A DNA stretch of 38,528 nucleotides from an uncultured Allomuricauda sp. (lineage in GTDB: Bacteria > Bacteroidota > Bacteroidia > Flavobacteriales > Flavobacteriaceae). The notes under the pieces are model-generated. The model saw only the letters and a list, made by a program, of their open reading frames with translations, had not been told where the DNA came from and did not search any database. Positions within the stretch are counted from its first letter, which is position 1; every line of letters starts with the position of its first letter. This document shows, piece after piece, positions 8,524 to 16,784 of this stretch. Made by a program: the position numbers and the translations under genes. The DNA lies in the NCBI RefSeq assembly GCF_947258355.1, contig NZ_CAMYIC010000021.1:1-38528 (forward strand), in the 5' to 3' direction.

Positions 8524-10353
8524 ATGATACAGAGAAAATTTAAACATTATTGTACACTTTCTACATTTTTACTAGCCTTTGTATTTATCGCCAAAGGTCA
8601 AATGGCCGAAAAGGCCGGTCCCGTTATAGAAAATGGCGAAGCACAAGTGGTCGAGGCATTTTCCGACCCCAGCCAATGGATACGCCATGATCTTTGGGTG
8701 GAAACCACTTTTGATTCGGACGGTGACGGTGAATTAGATCGTATGCACGTGGATGTTACCCGCCCGGAACAAACAGACACAGAAAACTTAAAGCTTCCCG
8801 TTATTTACGAATCCAGCCCATATTATGCTGGCACCGCGGGATTGGACAAAGGTATTTTTTGGAATGTAAAACATGAGCTTGGTGAGCAAGGGAAACCAAG
8901 AAAACACCCAGATGTAACAAGGGTTGGGGAACGTCCGATAATTTCAAACTCCCAAGTTAGGACCTGGGTGCCACGAGGCTTTATTGTGGTTCACTCCTCT
9001 TCTCCCGGCACTGGACTTTCCGATGGCGCCCCAACGGTAGGTGGCGACAACGAATCCTTGGCCCCTAAAGCAGTAATCGATTGGCTCAATGGAAGAGCAA
9101 AAGGGTATACGGAGAGAGATGGCGACAAAGAAGTCAAAGCTTATTGGTCCACAGGAAAGGTGGGCATGACGGGCACCTCCTATAATGGAACTATTCCTCT
9201 GGCAGCAGCTACCACGGGCGTGGATGGTCTCGAGGCTATTATCCCCATAGCTCCCAACACTTCATATTATCATTATTATCGCTCCAATGGACTCGTACGT
9301 TCTCCCGGTGGTTACTTAGGTGAAGATATTGATGTACTATACGATTTTATCCACAGCGGTGACGAATCAAAAAGAGAGAGAAACAACAAAGTTGTTCGTG
9401 ATACCGAAATGAAAAACGGACAAGACCGTATCACAGGGGACTACAACGATTTTTGGGCCGGAAGGGATTATCTGAACGATATGAAACCCATGAAAGCGGC
9501 CCTTTTAATGTCCCACGGTTTCAACGATTGGAACGTGATGCCCGAACATAGTTATCGCATTTACAAAAAGGCCAAAGAAATGGGGCTTCCGGCACGGATT
9601 TATTACCATCAAAACGGACACGGTGGACCACCACCCATTTCTATGATGAACCGATGGTTTACCCGCTACCTTTATGGTGTGGAAAACGGAGTGGAAAATG
9701 AGCCAAAAGCTTGGATAGTTCGGGAAAACGACAAAAAAAATAATCCCACACCTTACGAAGATTATCCCAATCCTGATGCAAAGGACATTCAACTTTATCT
9801 TAATACAGGAGCTCCAGCTAAAGGACAATTGACGACGAGCAAGCCAAAAAAACAAGGCACCGAAACCTTGGTGGATAATTATTCCTTTTCCGGATCCAGT
9901 TTGGCAAAGGCTGAAACCACAGAACACCGATTGCTTTATGTTACCGCTCCCTTAACCGAAGATGTTCATATTTCCGGAGTGCCAAAAATCAAGATTAAAC
10001 TGGCCAGTAGCAAGCCTGCTGCCAATTTATCGGTTTGGTTGGTATCCCTTCCATGGACAAATGCCCTGAACACAAAAATTACCGACAACATCATTACCCG
10101 CGGATGGGCAGATCCCCAAAATCATAGCTCGTTAACAGAGAGCGAACCTTTGGTTCCAAACAAATTTTATGAAATGGAGTTTGAGTTGATGCCAGATGAT
10201 CAAATTATTCCAAAAGGGCAACAAATCGGATTGATGATTTTTTCAAGTGACAAAGAATTCACGCTTTGGCCAGAACCAGGAACCGAACTGACGGTGGATT
10301 TGGATGGTACTGAACTCACATTACCTGTGGTGGGTGGAGAAATCAAATTCTAA
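8524..10353 (+). CDS. Secreted X-Pro dipeptidyl-peptidase/CocE-type hydrolase
   Basis: A 609-residue alpha/beta hydrolase of the S15/CocE-NonD family. The N-terminus is a signal peptide (hydrophobic TFLLAFVFIAKGQ), so it acts in the periplasm or outside. The catalytic Ser is S219 in GTSYNG, the Asp lies probably in FNDWNVMPEHS, and the His in YHQNGHGGPP. A C-terminal jelly-roll (PepX_C-like) domain occupies roughly residues 420-609. Family members cleave X-Pro dipeptides or ester bonds; a peptide substrate is likely but not proven. The next gene starts 3 nt after its stop. Confidence 0.88.
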   Translation: MIQRKFKHYCTLSTFLLAFVFIAKGQMAEKAGPVIENGEAQVVEAFSDPSQWIRHDLWVETTFDSDGDGELDRMHVDVTRPEQTDTENLKLPVIYESSPYYAGTAGLDKGIFWNVKHELGEQGKPRKHPDVTRVGERPIISNSQVRTWVPRGFIVVHSSSPGTGLSDGAPTVGGDNESLAPKAVIDWLNGRAKGYTERDGDKEVKAYWSTGKVGMTGTSYNGTIPLAAATTGVDGLEAIIPIAPNTSYYHYYRSNGLVRSPGGYLGEDIDVLYDFIHSGDESKRERNNKVVRDTEMKNGQDRITGDYNDFWAGRDYLNDMKPMKAALLMSHGFNDWNVMPEHSYRIYKKAKEMGLPARIYYHQNGHGGPPPISMMNRWFTRYLYGVENGVENEPKAWIVRENDKKNNPTPYEDYPNPDAKDIQLYLNTGAPAKGQLTTSKPKKQGTETLVDNYSFSGSSLAKAETTEHRLLYVTAPLTEDVHISGVPKIKIKLASSKPAANLSVWLVSLPWTNALNTKITDNIITRGWADPQNHSSLTESEPLVPNKFYEMEFELMPDDQIIPKGQQIGLMIFSSDKEFTLWPEPGTELTVDLDGTELTLPVVGGEIKF

Positions 10354-10356
10354 AAA

Positions 10357-11061
10357 ATGACCCGATATATCTTATTACTGTGCTGCGCAGTCTTTTTTTC
10401 TTGCCAGCCCAAAAAGAAAGGCAACAAAGAGCAAACCGAAAGCCAGCAGGACACCATTCTAAAAACAATAACGCAAGAAGAACATATTCTAAAGCCTATA
10501 TTCGAGTCTTTAGATTATCTAATAATGGGGAAAGAACCAGCCGAAATCATGGTTGTTCAAAATACAGCTATGGATAGCTTTCCCATTTACAATCAATTGG
10601 CCAGTTATGGAGATGACATTATCATGGGCAAGGATGTGGAGTATGAAGATGTGAAAATTTACAAAAAGTACAACCCTGATTCATCTTTTGAGGATTACAG
10701 TGTTGAAGTTTACGAAGGTGAATTGGCTGAGCCGGATTTTTCTACAAATCCAGATGCTGAAAACTTTGTTACCCGAATAAAAGAAGGCTGTGCCAAAGGC
10801 ATCAATTTTGCCGGACATTACACTTTGGTCTCCTGGGGATGTGGATCGCCCTGTCAAACTGGGGTCATTGTTGACCGAATTACGGGAGAAATATACGATG
10901 GTCCTGTAACTTCTTTGGGTTCAGAGTTTAAAAAAGACAGTAAACTCCTCATCAAAAATATTGGAGCTCTTGATACGGAGACCAACCTCATAGAAGTATG
11001 TTCTTACTGCGAAGTCACCCATGAGGTTTGGACAGGCAATTCTTTTGAAAGAGTAGAATAA
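10357..11061 (+). CDS. Hypothetical lipoprotein
   Basis: 234 residues with a lipoprotein signal (MTRYILLLCCAVFFSC) and predicted lipidated Cys16, followed by a Lys/Gln/Glu-rich linker. I do not recognise a named family. The most conserved-looking block is GINFAGHYTLVSWGCGSPC, with several Cys residues here and in EVCSYCEVTHEV that could form disulfides in the envelope. It starts 3 nt after the S15-type hydrolase, so both are probably cotranscribed and may both be exported. No function is assigned. Confidence 0.75.
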   Translation: MTRYILLLCCAVFFSCQPKKKGNKEQTESQQDTILKTITQEEHILKPIFESLDYLIMGKEPAEIMVVQNTAMDSFPIYNQLASYGDDIIMGKDVEYEDVKIYKKYNPDSSFEDYSVEVYEGELAEPDFSTNPDAENFVTRIKEGCAKGINFAGHYTLVSWGCGSPCQTGVIVDRITGEIYDGPVTSLGSEFKKDSKLLIKNIGALDTETNLIEVCSYCEVTHEVWTGNSFERVE

Positions 11062-11146
11062 AAGTCAGGTGCAACTGACCAAAATCATAGAGATTTTCAA
11101 AAATATTGCGTGACTTTAGGGTAGTGCAACAATCAACCCTATAGTC

Positions 11147-11680
11147 ATGAAAATTTTGATAATCTACGGAACGGTAGAAGGCTAAACCCGAAAAATCGCA
11201 AGGTTTATGGAGAATGTTCTCCAAGAGAAAGAGCATCAAGTAGTTATAGCAAATGCTGTGGAAGACCCTCCTGCCCCAAACAATTTTGATGCGGTTCTTG
11301 TCGGCAGTTCAATACATATTCATAAATACAATACGCTGATCAAGGACTATGTTCAAGAAAATATTGATACCTTAAACGAAAAGCCAAGTGCTTTTTTCTC
11401 GGTAAGTATGGCTGTAGCATCCGATATTAAGGAAGAACACGAGGAGGCAGCACAAATCGCAAAGGACTTTTTAAAAGAAACAGGATGGAACACTAAAACG
11501 ATTTGGCATATCGCAGGAGCTTTGAAATACACAAAATATAGTTATTTTAAGAAGCTTATAATGCGTTCCATCGCAAAAAAAGAAGGAGGTTCTGTTGACA
11601 CCAGCCAAGATCATGAATACACAGATTGGTCAAAAGTGAAAGAAGATATCCTTCATTTTATAACTAATTTAAAGACATAA
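11147..11680 (+). pseudogene. HemG-like flavodoxin gene with an in-frame stop at codon 13
   Basis: The ATG at 11147 opens MKILIIYGTVEG, the canonical FMN-phosphate loop start, then TAA (11183-11185), then TRKIARFM in the same frame and on to a stop at 11680. Without the stop it would be a 177-residue flavodoxin-domain protein, close to the length of menaquinone-dependent protoporphyrinogen oxidase HemG. The expected residue at the stop is Gln, so a single CAA-to-TAA change explains it. An internal ATG at 11207 could make a 157-residue product, but it would lack most of the FMN loop. The remainder shows no frameshift, so the lesion is recent, suppressed, or a base-calling error. The next gene starts 9 nt after the stop. 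Confidence 0.8.
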
Positions 11681-11689
11681 AAGACACCT

Positions 11690-12001
11690 ATGGACAAATA
11701 TAGTTTTAGCACGCTTTCCGAAGCTGTAAATACCCTGACCCAAGAAGAAGGGTACAAAGAGGATTTTGAAGCAGATGAAACCTGCATAAAGGCGTTATAT
11801 TCCAAAAAAGAATATCAACCCAAAGATTTGGTCATCATCAATTCTTATCGTTTTGAAGGGATGACAAACCCGAGTGATGAATCCATAGTATTTACGATTG
11901 AGGCCAAAGATGGCACCAAGGGAACATTGGTTATGTCCTATGGCTCATCAACCGCACAAAATGAGGATCTTATTCAGCAGATTCCGTGTGAAAAAAAGTA
12001 G
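11690..12001 (+). CDS. Small conserved Bacteroidota protein
   Basis: A 103-residue soluble protein with DLVIINSYRFEGMTNPSDESIVFTIEAKDG in two recognisable halves and a C-terminal KGTLVMSYG block. Similar short proteins in Bacteroidota databases often carry the label phosphoribosylpyrophosphate synthetase. This one is far too short for PRPP synthetase and shows no PRPP-binding loop, so I treat that name as an error. It lies 9 nt downstream of the flavodoxin gene and is likely cotranscribed. Function unknown. Confidence 0.75.
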   Translation: MDKYSFSTLSEAVNTLTQEEGYKEDFEADETCIKALYSKKEYQPKDLVIINSYRFEGMTNPSDESIVFTIEAKDGTKGTLVMSYGSSTAQNEDLIQQIPCEKK

Positions 12002-12003
12002 TC

Positions 12004-12594
12004 TCAAACAAAAAGTTTACCCACCGATGAGGGTTGGTACAACAACCATCCGGTTAGGCTAAATCTATTTTTGTGGGCTTCCAAGACCGCATGGGGCACC
12101 TCTGCACTTTTGAACATTACACAACGGGCAGCCCAGGGTTCCACTGAAAAACTCGTCCCGTCTTTTTCAAAAATTTCGAGTTCGCCACCGTCTCCCTGTT
12201 TCCAATCATCATTCAAATAAATGATCATGGAAATCATGCGGTTATTACGGTTCTCGAACTGGTCTAAATGTTTATCGTAATGTCCACCGGAGGGATAGTG
12301 TGCCAAATGAAACTCGTAACCCGACAAACTCAAATAGCAATAGCGGTTAAAGATGTGAATGGTCTCATCCAACAGATTCCAGTAAGTATCCAGTTCTACA
12401 TCCCGTTTTCTATCCAACCAATAGGTAAAATCTCCCCGTATTTTGGTATCAATTTGATGATTGGAATGGGCACCTATACCTGCTTCCTTAAAATTGGGCA
12501 GTTTGCCAAGAAAAAAAGATTTGATCTCTGAGTAGAGTTCTTCCCGAAGAAAGTTGTCGATAATCACATAATCATTACTGGAGATGTCGTCCAT
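12004..12594 (-). CDS. 2-oxoglutarate/Fe(II)-dependent oxygenase, prolyl-4-hydroxylase type
   Basis: About 196 residues from the ATG at 12594; the frame could extend to TTG at 12633, but the family begins close to NDYVIIDNFL. The P4H-type double-stranded beta-helix is clear: HYPSGGHYDKHLDQF gives the iron-binding HxD (His in KHLD), VPHAVLEA gives the distal His, and NRFSLTGW gives the Arg that binds 2-oxoglutarate. It probably hydroxylates a protein or peptide, target unknown. It is convergent with the preceding gene (2 bases between stops) and divergent from the zinc-ribbon gene. Confidence 0.85.
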   Translation of the reverse strand: MDDISSNDYVIIDNFLREELYSEIKSFFLGKLPNFKEAGIGAHSNHQIDTKIRGDFTYWLDRKRDVELDTYWNLLDETIHIFNRYCYLSLSGYEFHLAHYPSGGHYDKHLDQFENRNNRMISMIIYLNDDWKQGDGGELEIFEKDGTSFSVEPWAARCVMFKSAEVPHAVLEAHKNRFSLTGWLLYQPSSVGKLFV

Positions 12595-12647
12595 CCAGGA
12601 CAACCAATCCTCCAAACCGTGGTAGGCGTTCAATGTTCCAAAAATGT

Positions 12648-12698
12648 GGGCGAATGTAGAAAATTTTTAAAAACGAAAATCATTTTTTTCATTCGCCC
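12648..12698. repeat. Perfect 9-bp inverted repeat between oxygenase and zinc-ribbon genes
   Basis: GGGCGAATG (12648-12656) and CATTCGCCC (12690-12698) flank a 33-base, very AT-rich spacer between the divergent genes. It is just upstream of a promoter box at 12709. It could be a regulator site or the footprint of a small mobile element. It has no T-run in either gene's direction to suggest a terminator. Confidence 0.35.
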
Positions 12699-12708
12699 GT
12701 GAAAGCTC

Positions 12709-12716
12709 TAACTTTG
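12709..12716 (+). promoter_or_regulatory. -7 promoter box (TAACTTTG) for the zinc-ribbon gene
   Basis: Exact TAnnTTTG match ending 22 bases before the ATG at 12739. No -33 TTG at standard spacing; the region holds only T-runs. Confidence 0.45.
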
Positions 12717-12738
12717 AGATGGATCAATAAAAATTTTA

Positions 12739-12981
12739 ATGATACTTTTTTTTGGAACAAGACCAGGCAAAAAAGAAACCAAAGTACTCCACCATGTTAC
12801 CTGCCCTTACTGCAACCAAACAGGCACTTTGACTGCGGTGGCCCAGCCCAATTATGCCCATTTGTTCTGGATTCCGCTTTTTACCATCAACAACATCCGT
12901 TACGCGGAATGTTCCCATTGTAAAAAAGTATACCACAAAGAGGATTTTACCCCGGAAATGGAGCAGGCCCTATCCACATAA
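12739..12981 (+). CDS. Small zinc-ribbon protein
   Basis: 80 residues with two Cys pairs, CPYC (about 22-25) and CSHC (about 58-61), separated by a hydrophobic stretch FWIPLFTI. This pattern suits the zinc-ribbon_15 type of short proteins found widely in Bacteroidota. It is probably a structural zinc site in a cytosolic or membrane-associated protein. The role is unknown. The ATG at 12739 is supported by a promoter box just upstream, and the gene is monocistronic. Confidence 0.75.
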   Translation: MILFFGTRPGKKETKVLHHVTCPYCNQTGTLTAVAQPNYAHLFWIPLFTINNIRYAECSHCKKVYHKEDFTPEMEQALST

Positions 12982-12984
12982 AAA

Positions 12985-13007
12985 ACGGCCAGGAAAATCC
13001 TGACCGT
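12985..13007 (-). terminator. Terminator between zinc-ribbon and outer-membrane protein genes
   Basis: ACGGCCAGGA / TCCTGACCGT form a 10-position stem with an AAA loop. The single imperfect pair is a G-U wobble on the minus strand, and the minus strand continues into TTTTTT. It therefore terminates the leftward gene ending at 13031 best, and may also stop the rightward gene. Confidence 0.75.
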
Positions 13008-13030
13008 ATTTCTTCAAGGTTCAAAAATGG

Positions 13031-14101
13031 TTAAATATCGAACCGAAGGCCTAGTGAAATATTGTTCTGTTTTACATCCGCATCCTTAAAAATAGGGTTC
13101 AGGTCATATTTTAAATAAAGTAGAACACCATCAATACCCATATACCCACTAACCCCATAAATTAGGTCACTGCTGTTGTAATCTCTTTTAAGTTTATCCT
13201 TCACATTATCACCATCACGATTATATTTCAATTTTTGACGGGTACCCAGGCTAAATCCACCATAGCCTCCAAAACCTAACCTAAATTGGTCTCGTATGGA
13301 GTAGCGTAAGGTTCGTTCTGTTTTTTTTAGGCGAGAAGGACCAACCTCAAAATGAACTGGAAATACAAGATTATCCATTCGAAACTTGGATTTGTCCAAA
13401 TCGTACTCGAACTCCTGCAACACGGTTTGACCATCTTCCTGTATAAATATTCTGTTTCCGTCCGGTTTCAACCCATTGAACTGAAACGAAAATCCATAGT
13501 TAAAACGCAGCCAATTAGAATTCTTGAACACCCTGGTCCTCCATTGCCAGCCCATTTCAAAAAAGCGGCTTCCGCCAATTTTATAAGGGGAATCGGAGAG
13601 TGACTGTCCCTCTATCAATGCATTGTTCAACCCTACCGCCATTACAAAATCGGAATAGGTACGTCTATCATATTTAATCTCTTTCTTTCTTCGATTTGGT
13701 TTAAAGGTAAAGACTGGTTTTCCATCTATGAGCAGTCCAAGCCGCATTCTATCACCATAAATGGTGTCGGATTCTGTTAATGTCAGAACATCACCCTTGT
13801 TACGCTCAAGCAAAGCTATTCTGTTCTCAATAATGGCAACACGGTTTTCAATGTTCAAGGCCCTTTGCTTGGCCACTTCTTCTTTTAAAATTCTTGCTTC
13901 ATTTTCAGTGATATCCCCATTTTCCAAACGCTGGTTGATATCCCTTACCTCAAATTTAAGAGCATTCTTCTCTTGCTCCACAATGCGTTGCTTTTCAATT
14001 TTTAAGGCCTCTATTTTCTTTTGATAGTTTTCTTGTCCAATTGACACTTGGGAAACCAAGAACAAGAATAAAACTGCTGAATAAAATGTAATTGTTTTCA
14101 T
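13031..14101 (-). CDS. Outer-membrane beta-barrel protein with N-terminal coiled coil
   Basis: 356 residues. A signal peptide (MKTITFYSAVLFLFLVSQVSIGQ) is followed by a strongly charged heptad-like stretch (about 24-100: repeated E/K/R with Ile/Leu) that should form a coiled coil. The rest alternates hydrophobic and polar residues, with many aromatic strand ends typical of a porin-like barrel, and ends in SLGLRFDI with aromatic Phe near the C-terminus. It is downstream of the membrane protein and ECF sigma genes in the same direction, so it may be a target or partner of that system. The exact function is not recognised. Confidence 0.7.
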   Translation of the reverse strand: MKTITFYSAVLFLFLVSQVSIGQENYQKKIEALKIEKQRIVEQEKNALKFEVRDINQRLENGDITENEARILKEEVAKQRALNIENRVAIIENRIALLERNKGDVLTLTESDTIYGDRMRLGLLIDGKPVFTFKPNRRKKEIKYDRRTYSDFVMAVGLNNALIEGQSLSDSPYKIGGSRFFEMGWQWRTRVFKNSNWLRFNYGFSFQFNGLKPDGNRIFIQEDGQTVLQEFEYDLDKSKFRMDNLVFPVHFEVGPSRLKKTERTLRYSIRDQFRLGFGGYGGFSLGTRQKLKYNRDGDNVKDKLKRDYNSSDLIYGVSGYMGIDGVLLYLKYDLNPIFKDADVKQNNISLGLRFDI

Positions 14102-14186
14102 GATTGTTTTGGATTATAAACCTCCCTCCTTCCTGCCCGTATCGAACAGGAAGTTGTAGAAGGTTTGTCTTGATTGATGAATAATT

Positions 14187-14918
14187 TTATTGATTTCTGT
14201 CTGCCACGGCGGTACGTAGTTTAAGGTAACCAGATTTTAAGGCATCAAAGATTTGGTCTCGGAACGATTCATCCAGTTCATCCTCTACTTCGGCCAATAG
14301 TGACATGGCGTCCACTGAACCTCCATCGGCGAATAACTTATCCGTTAAAATCTGTCGTTGTGCCGCTCGCAAAAGAGAATCCACTTCGGCATCGGTAACA
14401 TCCTGTTTAGCATTTTCCATGAGCTGCACCTGTGCCACAACTTCTTCCACTTTTTGTGCTATCAACTTATCAGAATTTATTTTGATTTCGTCCTGCAACG
14501 GTTCTTTCACCTCATTTTCGGCAACTACAGTATTGGAAATTTGAGGCCCTGGACTTAACTCTCGGGTTTTGTCTGGCACAATTGATTCAGATTTGCTTTC
14601 TGCTACCTCAGTCTGAATTTGCTCCCCTGATTTTTCAACCACTTTGCCTTCGGACTGAATTGGTGTTTCCTTATCTATTTTATTCTCGGTTTCTACCATT
14701 TGCATCTGCTCTACTTCTGGATTACCATTGGTAAAATAGAACATCGACACCAGCACAATCCCCACAACACTTGCGGCTATGGCGTATGGGAACCACCTGT
14801 TTTTTCTTTGTGCTGCAGGCTCCTTTACTTGAGAAGCAATCTTGTCCCATGCTCCTTGTGTTGGGGCAATGGTTCGCTCCTCCAGCCTTTCCTTAATATG
14901 TTTTTCCAGTTTATCCAT
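14187..14918 (-). CDS. Single-pass membrane protein, probable anti-sigma factor
   Basis: 243 residues with a short cytosolic N-terminus (about 1-40, KLEKHIKERLEERTIAPTQGAWDKI). One transmembrane helix follows (about 43-62, YAIAASVVGIVLVSMFYF), then a long Glu/Lys/Gln-rich periplasmic region. The start lies 5 nt after the ECF sigma stop, which together with the topology suggests an anti-sigma factor controlling that sigma. No zinc-binding HxxxCxxC motif is present, so it is not of the ZAS type. The C-terminal part (about 190-235) looks helical and may sense an envelope signal. This role is inferred from context. Confidence 0.65.
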   Translation of the reverse strand: MDKLEKHIKERLEERTIAPTQGAWDKIASQVKEPAAQRKNRWFPYAIAASVVGIVLVSMFYFTNGNPEVEQMQMVETENKIDKETPIQSEGKVVEKSGEQIQTEVAESKSESIVPDKTRELSPGPQISNTVVAENEVKEPLQDEIKINSDKLIAQKVEEVVAQVQLMENAKQDVTDAEVDSLLRAAQRQILTDKLFADGGSVDAMSLLAEVEDELDESFRDQIFDALKSGYLKLRTAVADRNQ

Positions 14919-14923
14919 ACCCT

Positions 14924-15499
14924 CTATTTTTTGTTCGCCGAATGTGATTTGGGCGACATTCCTTTTAAACTCAAATTCTCTTGAAGCATCTTCCTTGCCT
15001 TGAACAATTGCGATTTTGATGTTCCCTCCGTAATCTCCAACATGTCGGCAATCTCTTTATGACCATAACCTTCAATAGCATAAAGCAAGAACACGGCTTT
15101 GTAGCCCTCTGGAAGTTCATCGATAAGTTGTTGGACATATTCCACATCCAAGAGACCTTCACCAGATTTTGAAACTTCTCCATTTACTTCCACGGCTTCG
15201 TCATCGTAGACCACAAACTGCCTTTTGCGCAAATATGAAATACTTTCTCGTACCATTATGGTTCGGATCCACCCTTCAAAACTTCCTTTATGTTGATAGG
15301 AGCCTAAATGGTTAAAGACCTTAACAAAACCATGGATCATTACATCCTCCGCAAAATGAAGGTCCTTGATGTACTGCCTGCATACACCCAACATTTTGGG
15401 TGAAAATTTATCGTACAACAACCTTTGGGCCTGTTGGTCCCCTTTGATCGATTTTTTGATCAGTTGTTTTTCGTTGCTATGTAGCGTAATGATCTTCAA
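14924..15499 (-). CDS. ECF-type RNA polymerase sigma factor
   Basis: 191 residues. Region 2 is visible as YDKFSPKMLGVCRQYIKDLHFAEDVMIHGFVKVF in two parts followed by FEGWIRTIMVRESISYLRK. Region 4 carries LPEGYKAVFLLYAIEGYGHKEIADML, the HTH that reads the -35 region. The translated frame starts with TTG (15499-15497); the next Met is at residue 36, inside region 2, so TTG is preferred. It leads a three-gene leftward cluster with a membrane protein and an outer-membrane protein, typical of Bacteroidota envelope-stress sigma systems. It lies after a terminator for the polyprenyl synthase gene. Confidence 0.9.
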   Translation of the reverse strand: MKIITLHSNEKQLIKKSIKGDQQAQRLLYDKFSPKMLGVCRQYIKDLHFAEDVMIHGFVKVFNHLGSYQHKGSFEGWIRTIMVRESISYLRKRQFVVYDDEAVEVNGEVSKSGEGLLDVEYVQQLIDELPEGYKAVFLLYAIEGYGHKEIADMLEITEGTSKSQLFKARKMLQENLSLKGMSPKSHSANKK

Positions 15500-15551
15500 A
15501 AGTTTGGCTTATAAAAGTGCTTCTATTTAAATAGACGGGATATAAACAAAA

Positions 15552-15587
15552 ATAGTTGCCTGAAAAATAAAAAATTTCAGCAACTAT
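15552..15587 (-). terminator. Terminator after polyprenyl synthase
   Basis: A 13-bp stem formed by ATAGTTGC[C]TGAAA and TTTCAGCAACTAT with one bulged base. On the minus strand it is followed by TTTTTG. It lies between the polyprenyl synthase stop (15611) and the sigma-factor start (15499), so it insulates the sigma cluster. Confidence 0.75.
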
Positions 15588-15610
15588 CTGTTTTTCATTG
15601 TTTTAAAAAC

Positions 15611-16585
15611 TTATTTTTTTCGGTCCACTACGTAGTTGACCATAAGTGTGAGGGCACTTTTGTACTCTGAATCGGGATAATTGTCCAAAATGGCCAAAGC
15701 TTCGTCCTTAAACTCCAACATTTTGACCACGGCATAATCCAGTCCGCCCTTTTCCTTGACGTACTCAATTACTTCTTTTACCCGCTTTTTGTTCTTGTTG
15801 TGTTTTTTGATGGAGTTGATCAACCATTTTTTCTTTTCCTTGTCGCTATTGTTCAAGGCATAGATCAAGGGAAGCGTCATTTTTTGTTCCTTGATATCTA
15901 TTCCTGTAGGTTTTCCGATTTTCTCTGCGCCATAATCAAAAAGGTCGTCCTTGATTTGAAAGGCCATTCCGCAAAGCTCCCCAAACTTCCTGAAGGTTTC
16001 CACTTCATCCGAATCGGGTCGAACGGAACACGCACCCATACTGCAACAGGCTGCTATCAAGGTTGCTGTTTTCTGTCGGATGATATCATAGTACACATCT
16101 TCTGTAATATCCAACAGCCGTGCTTTTTCAATTTGAAGCAATTCACCTTCGCTCATATCGCGGACCGCATTGGAAATAATATGAAGAAGGTCGTAATCCT
16201 TGTTTTCCAAGGAAACCAAAAGTCCTTTAGAGAAAAGAAAATCTCCAACCAAAACAGCAATTTTGTTCTTCCACAGGGCATTGATGGAGAAAAAGCCCCT
16301 GCGCTTGTTACTATCGTCCACCACATCATCGTGTACCAAACTAGCGGTATGTATCAATTCGATGATGGAGGCTCCCGTGTAGGTCCGTTCATTGACTTCC
16401 CCGTTCAACAATTTGGCGGTCAAGAACACGAACATGGGGCGCATTTGCTTCCCCTTTCTGTTAACAATGTAATAGGTGATCCTGTTGAACAATGCGACTT
16501 TGGAGGACATTGATTTGAGGAATTTTTCCTCAAAAAGCTGCATCTCATTTTCTATGGGTTCCCTTATCTGCGAAACGATTTTCAA
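15611..16585 (-). CDS. Trans-isoprenyl diphosphate (polyprenyl) synthase
   Basis: 324 residues, the usual length for long-chain prenyl diphosphate synthases that extend farnesyl diphosphate for menaquinone side chains. The first Asp-rich motif is HDDVVDDSNKRRG and the second is KDDLFDYG; both bind Mg-diphosphate. GKQMRP near the N-terminus matches the usual substrate-binding KxxRP region. Translation appears to start at TTG (16585-16583), giving MKIVSQIREPIENEM; the first internal Met is residue 15. It could be called IspB-like, but chain length cannot be read from sequence alone. The gene is monocistronic with its own terminator. Confidence 0.9.
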   Translation of the reverse strand: MKIVSQIREPIENEMQLFEEKFLKSMSSKVALFNRITYYIVNRKGKQMRPMFVFLTAKLLNGEVNERTYTGASIIELIHTASLVHDDVVDDSNKRRGFFSINALWKNKIAVLVGDFLFSKGLLVSLENKDYDLLHIISNAVRDMSEGELLQIEKARLLDITEDVYYDIIRQKTATLIAACCSMGACSVRPDSDEVETFRKFGELCGMAFQIKDDLFDYGAEKIGKPTGIDIKEQKMTLPLIYALNNSDKEKKKWLINSIKKHNKNKKRVKEVIEYVKEKGGLDYAVVKMLEFKDEALAILDNYPDSEYKSALTLMVNYVVDRKK

Positions 16586-16784
16586 CGTAACGGTGTGGTG
16601 TTTGGTTTTGAAACCCTAAAAGTAGGGAAAATGCAAGAGTTGTTGGAACGAAATCGAAGTTTTAAGATACAGTCCTCAAAGTATCGATGATTTGCAGGGT
16701 GAGGAGTGGTATTCTGGTGAAGGGTCAAGGTTGAAGGGTTTAGGTAGATTGTAAATTGTTTATTGCTAATTGAGCATTAAAAAC

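Noticed and set aside
11117..11144. TAGGGT...ACCCTA inverted repeat before the interrupted flavodoxin
   Set aside because: Only six pairs with a long loop and no supporting promoter element; may be chance.
11690..12001. Annotation as phosphoribosylpyrophosphate synthetase
   Set aside because: Only 103 residues, no PRPP loop or ATP-binding flexible loop; the label seems to be a propagated database name.
14129..14153. CTTCCTG/CAGGAAG hairpin between the membrane-protein and outer-membrane-protein genes
   Set aside because: Seven pairs, no T-run in the leftward direction; not enough for a terminator or attenuator call.
15800..16513. 237-codon plus-strand frame
   Set aside because: It is fully antisense to the polyprenyl synthase, which has all catalytic motifs; the frame has no domain, signal or promoter.
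16586..16784. Search for a small gene or RNA between polyprenyl synthase and rlmN
   Set aside because: No open frame with a plausible start, no strong hairpin with T-run, and no known RNA signature was found.
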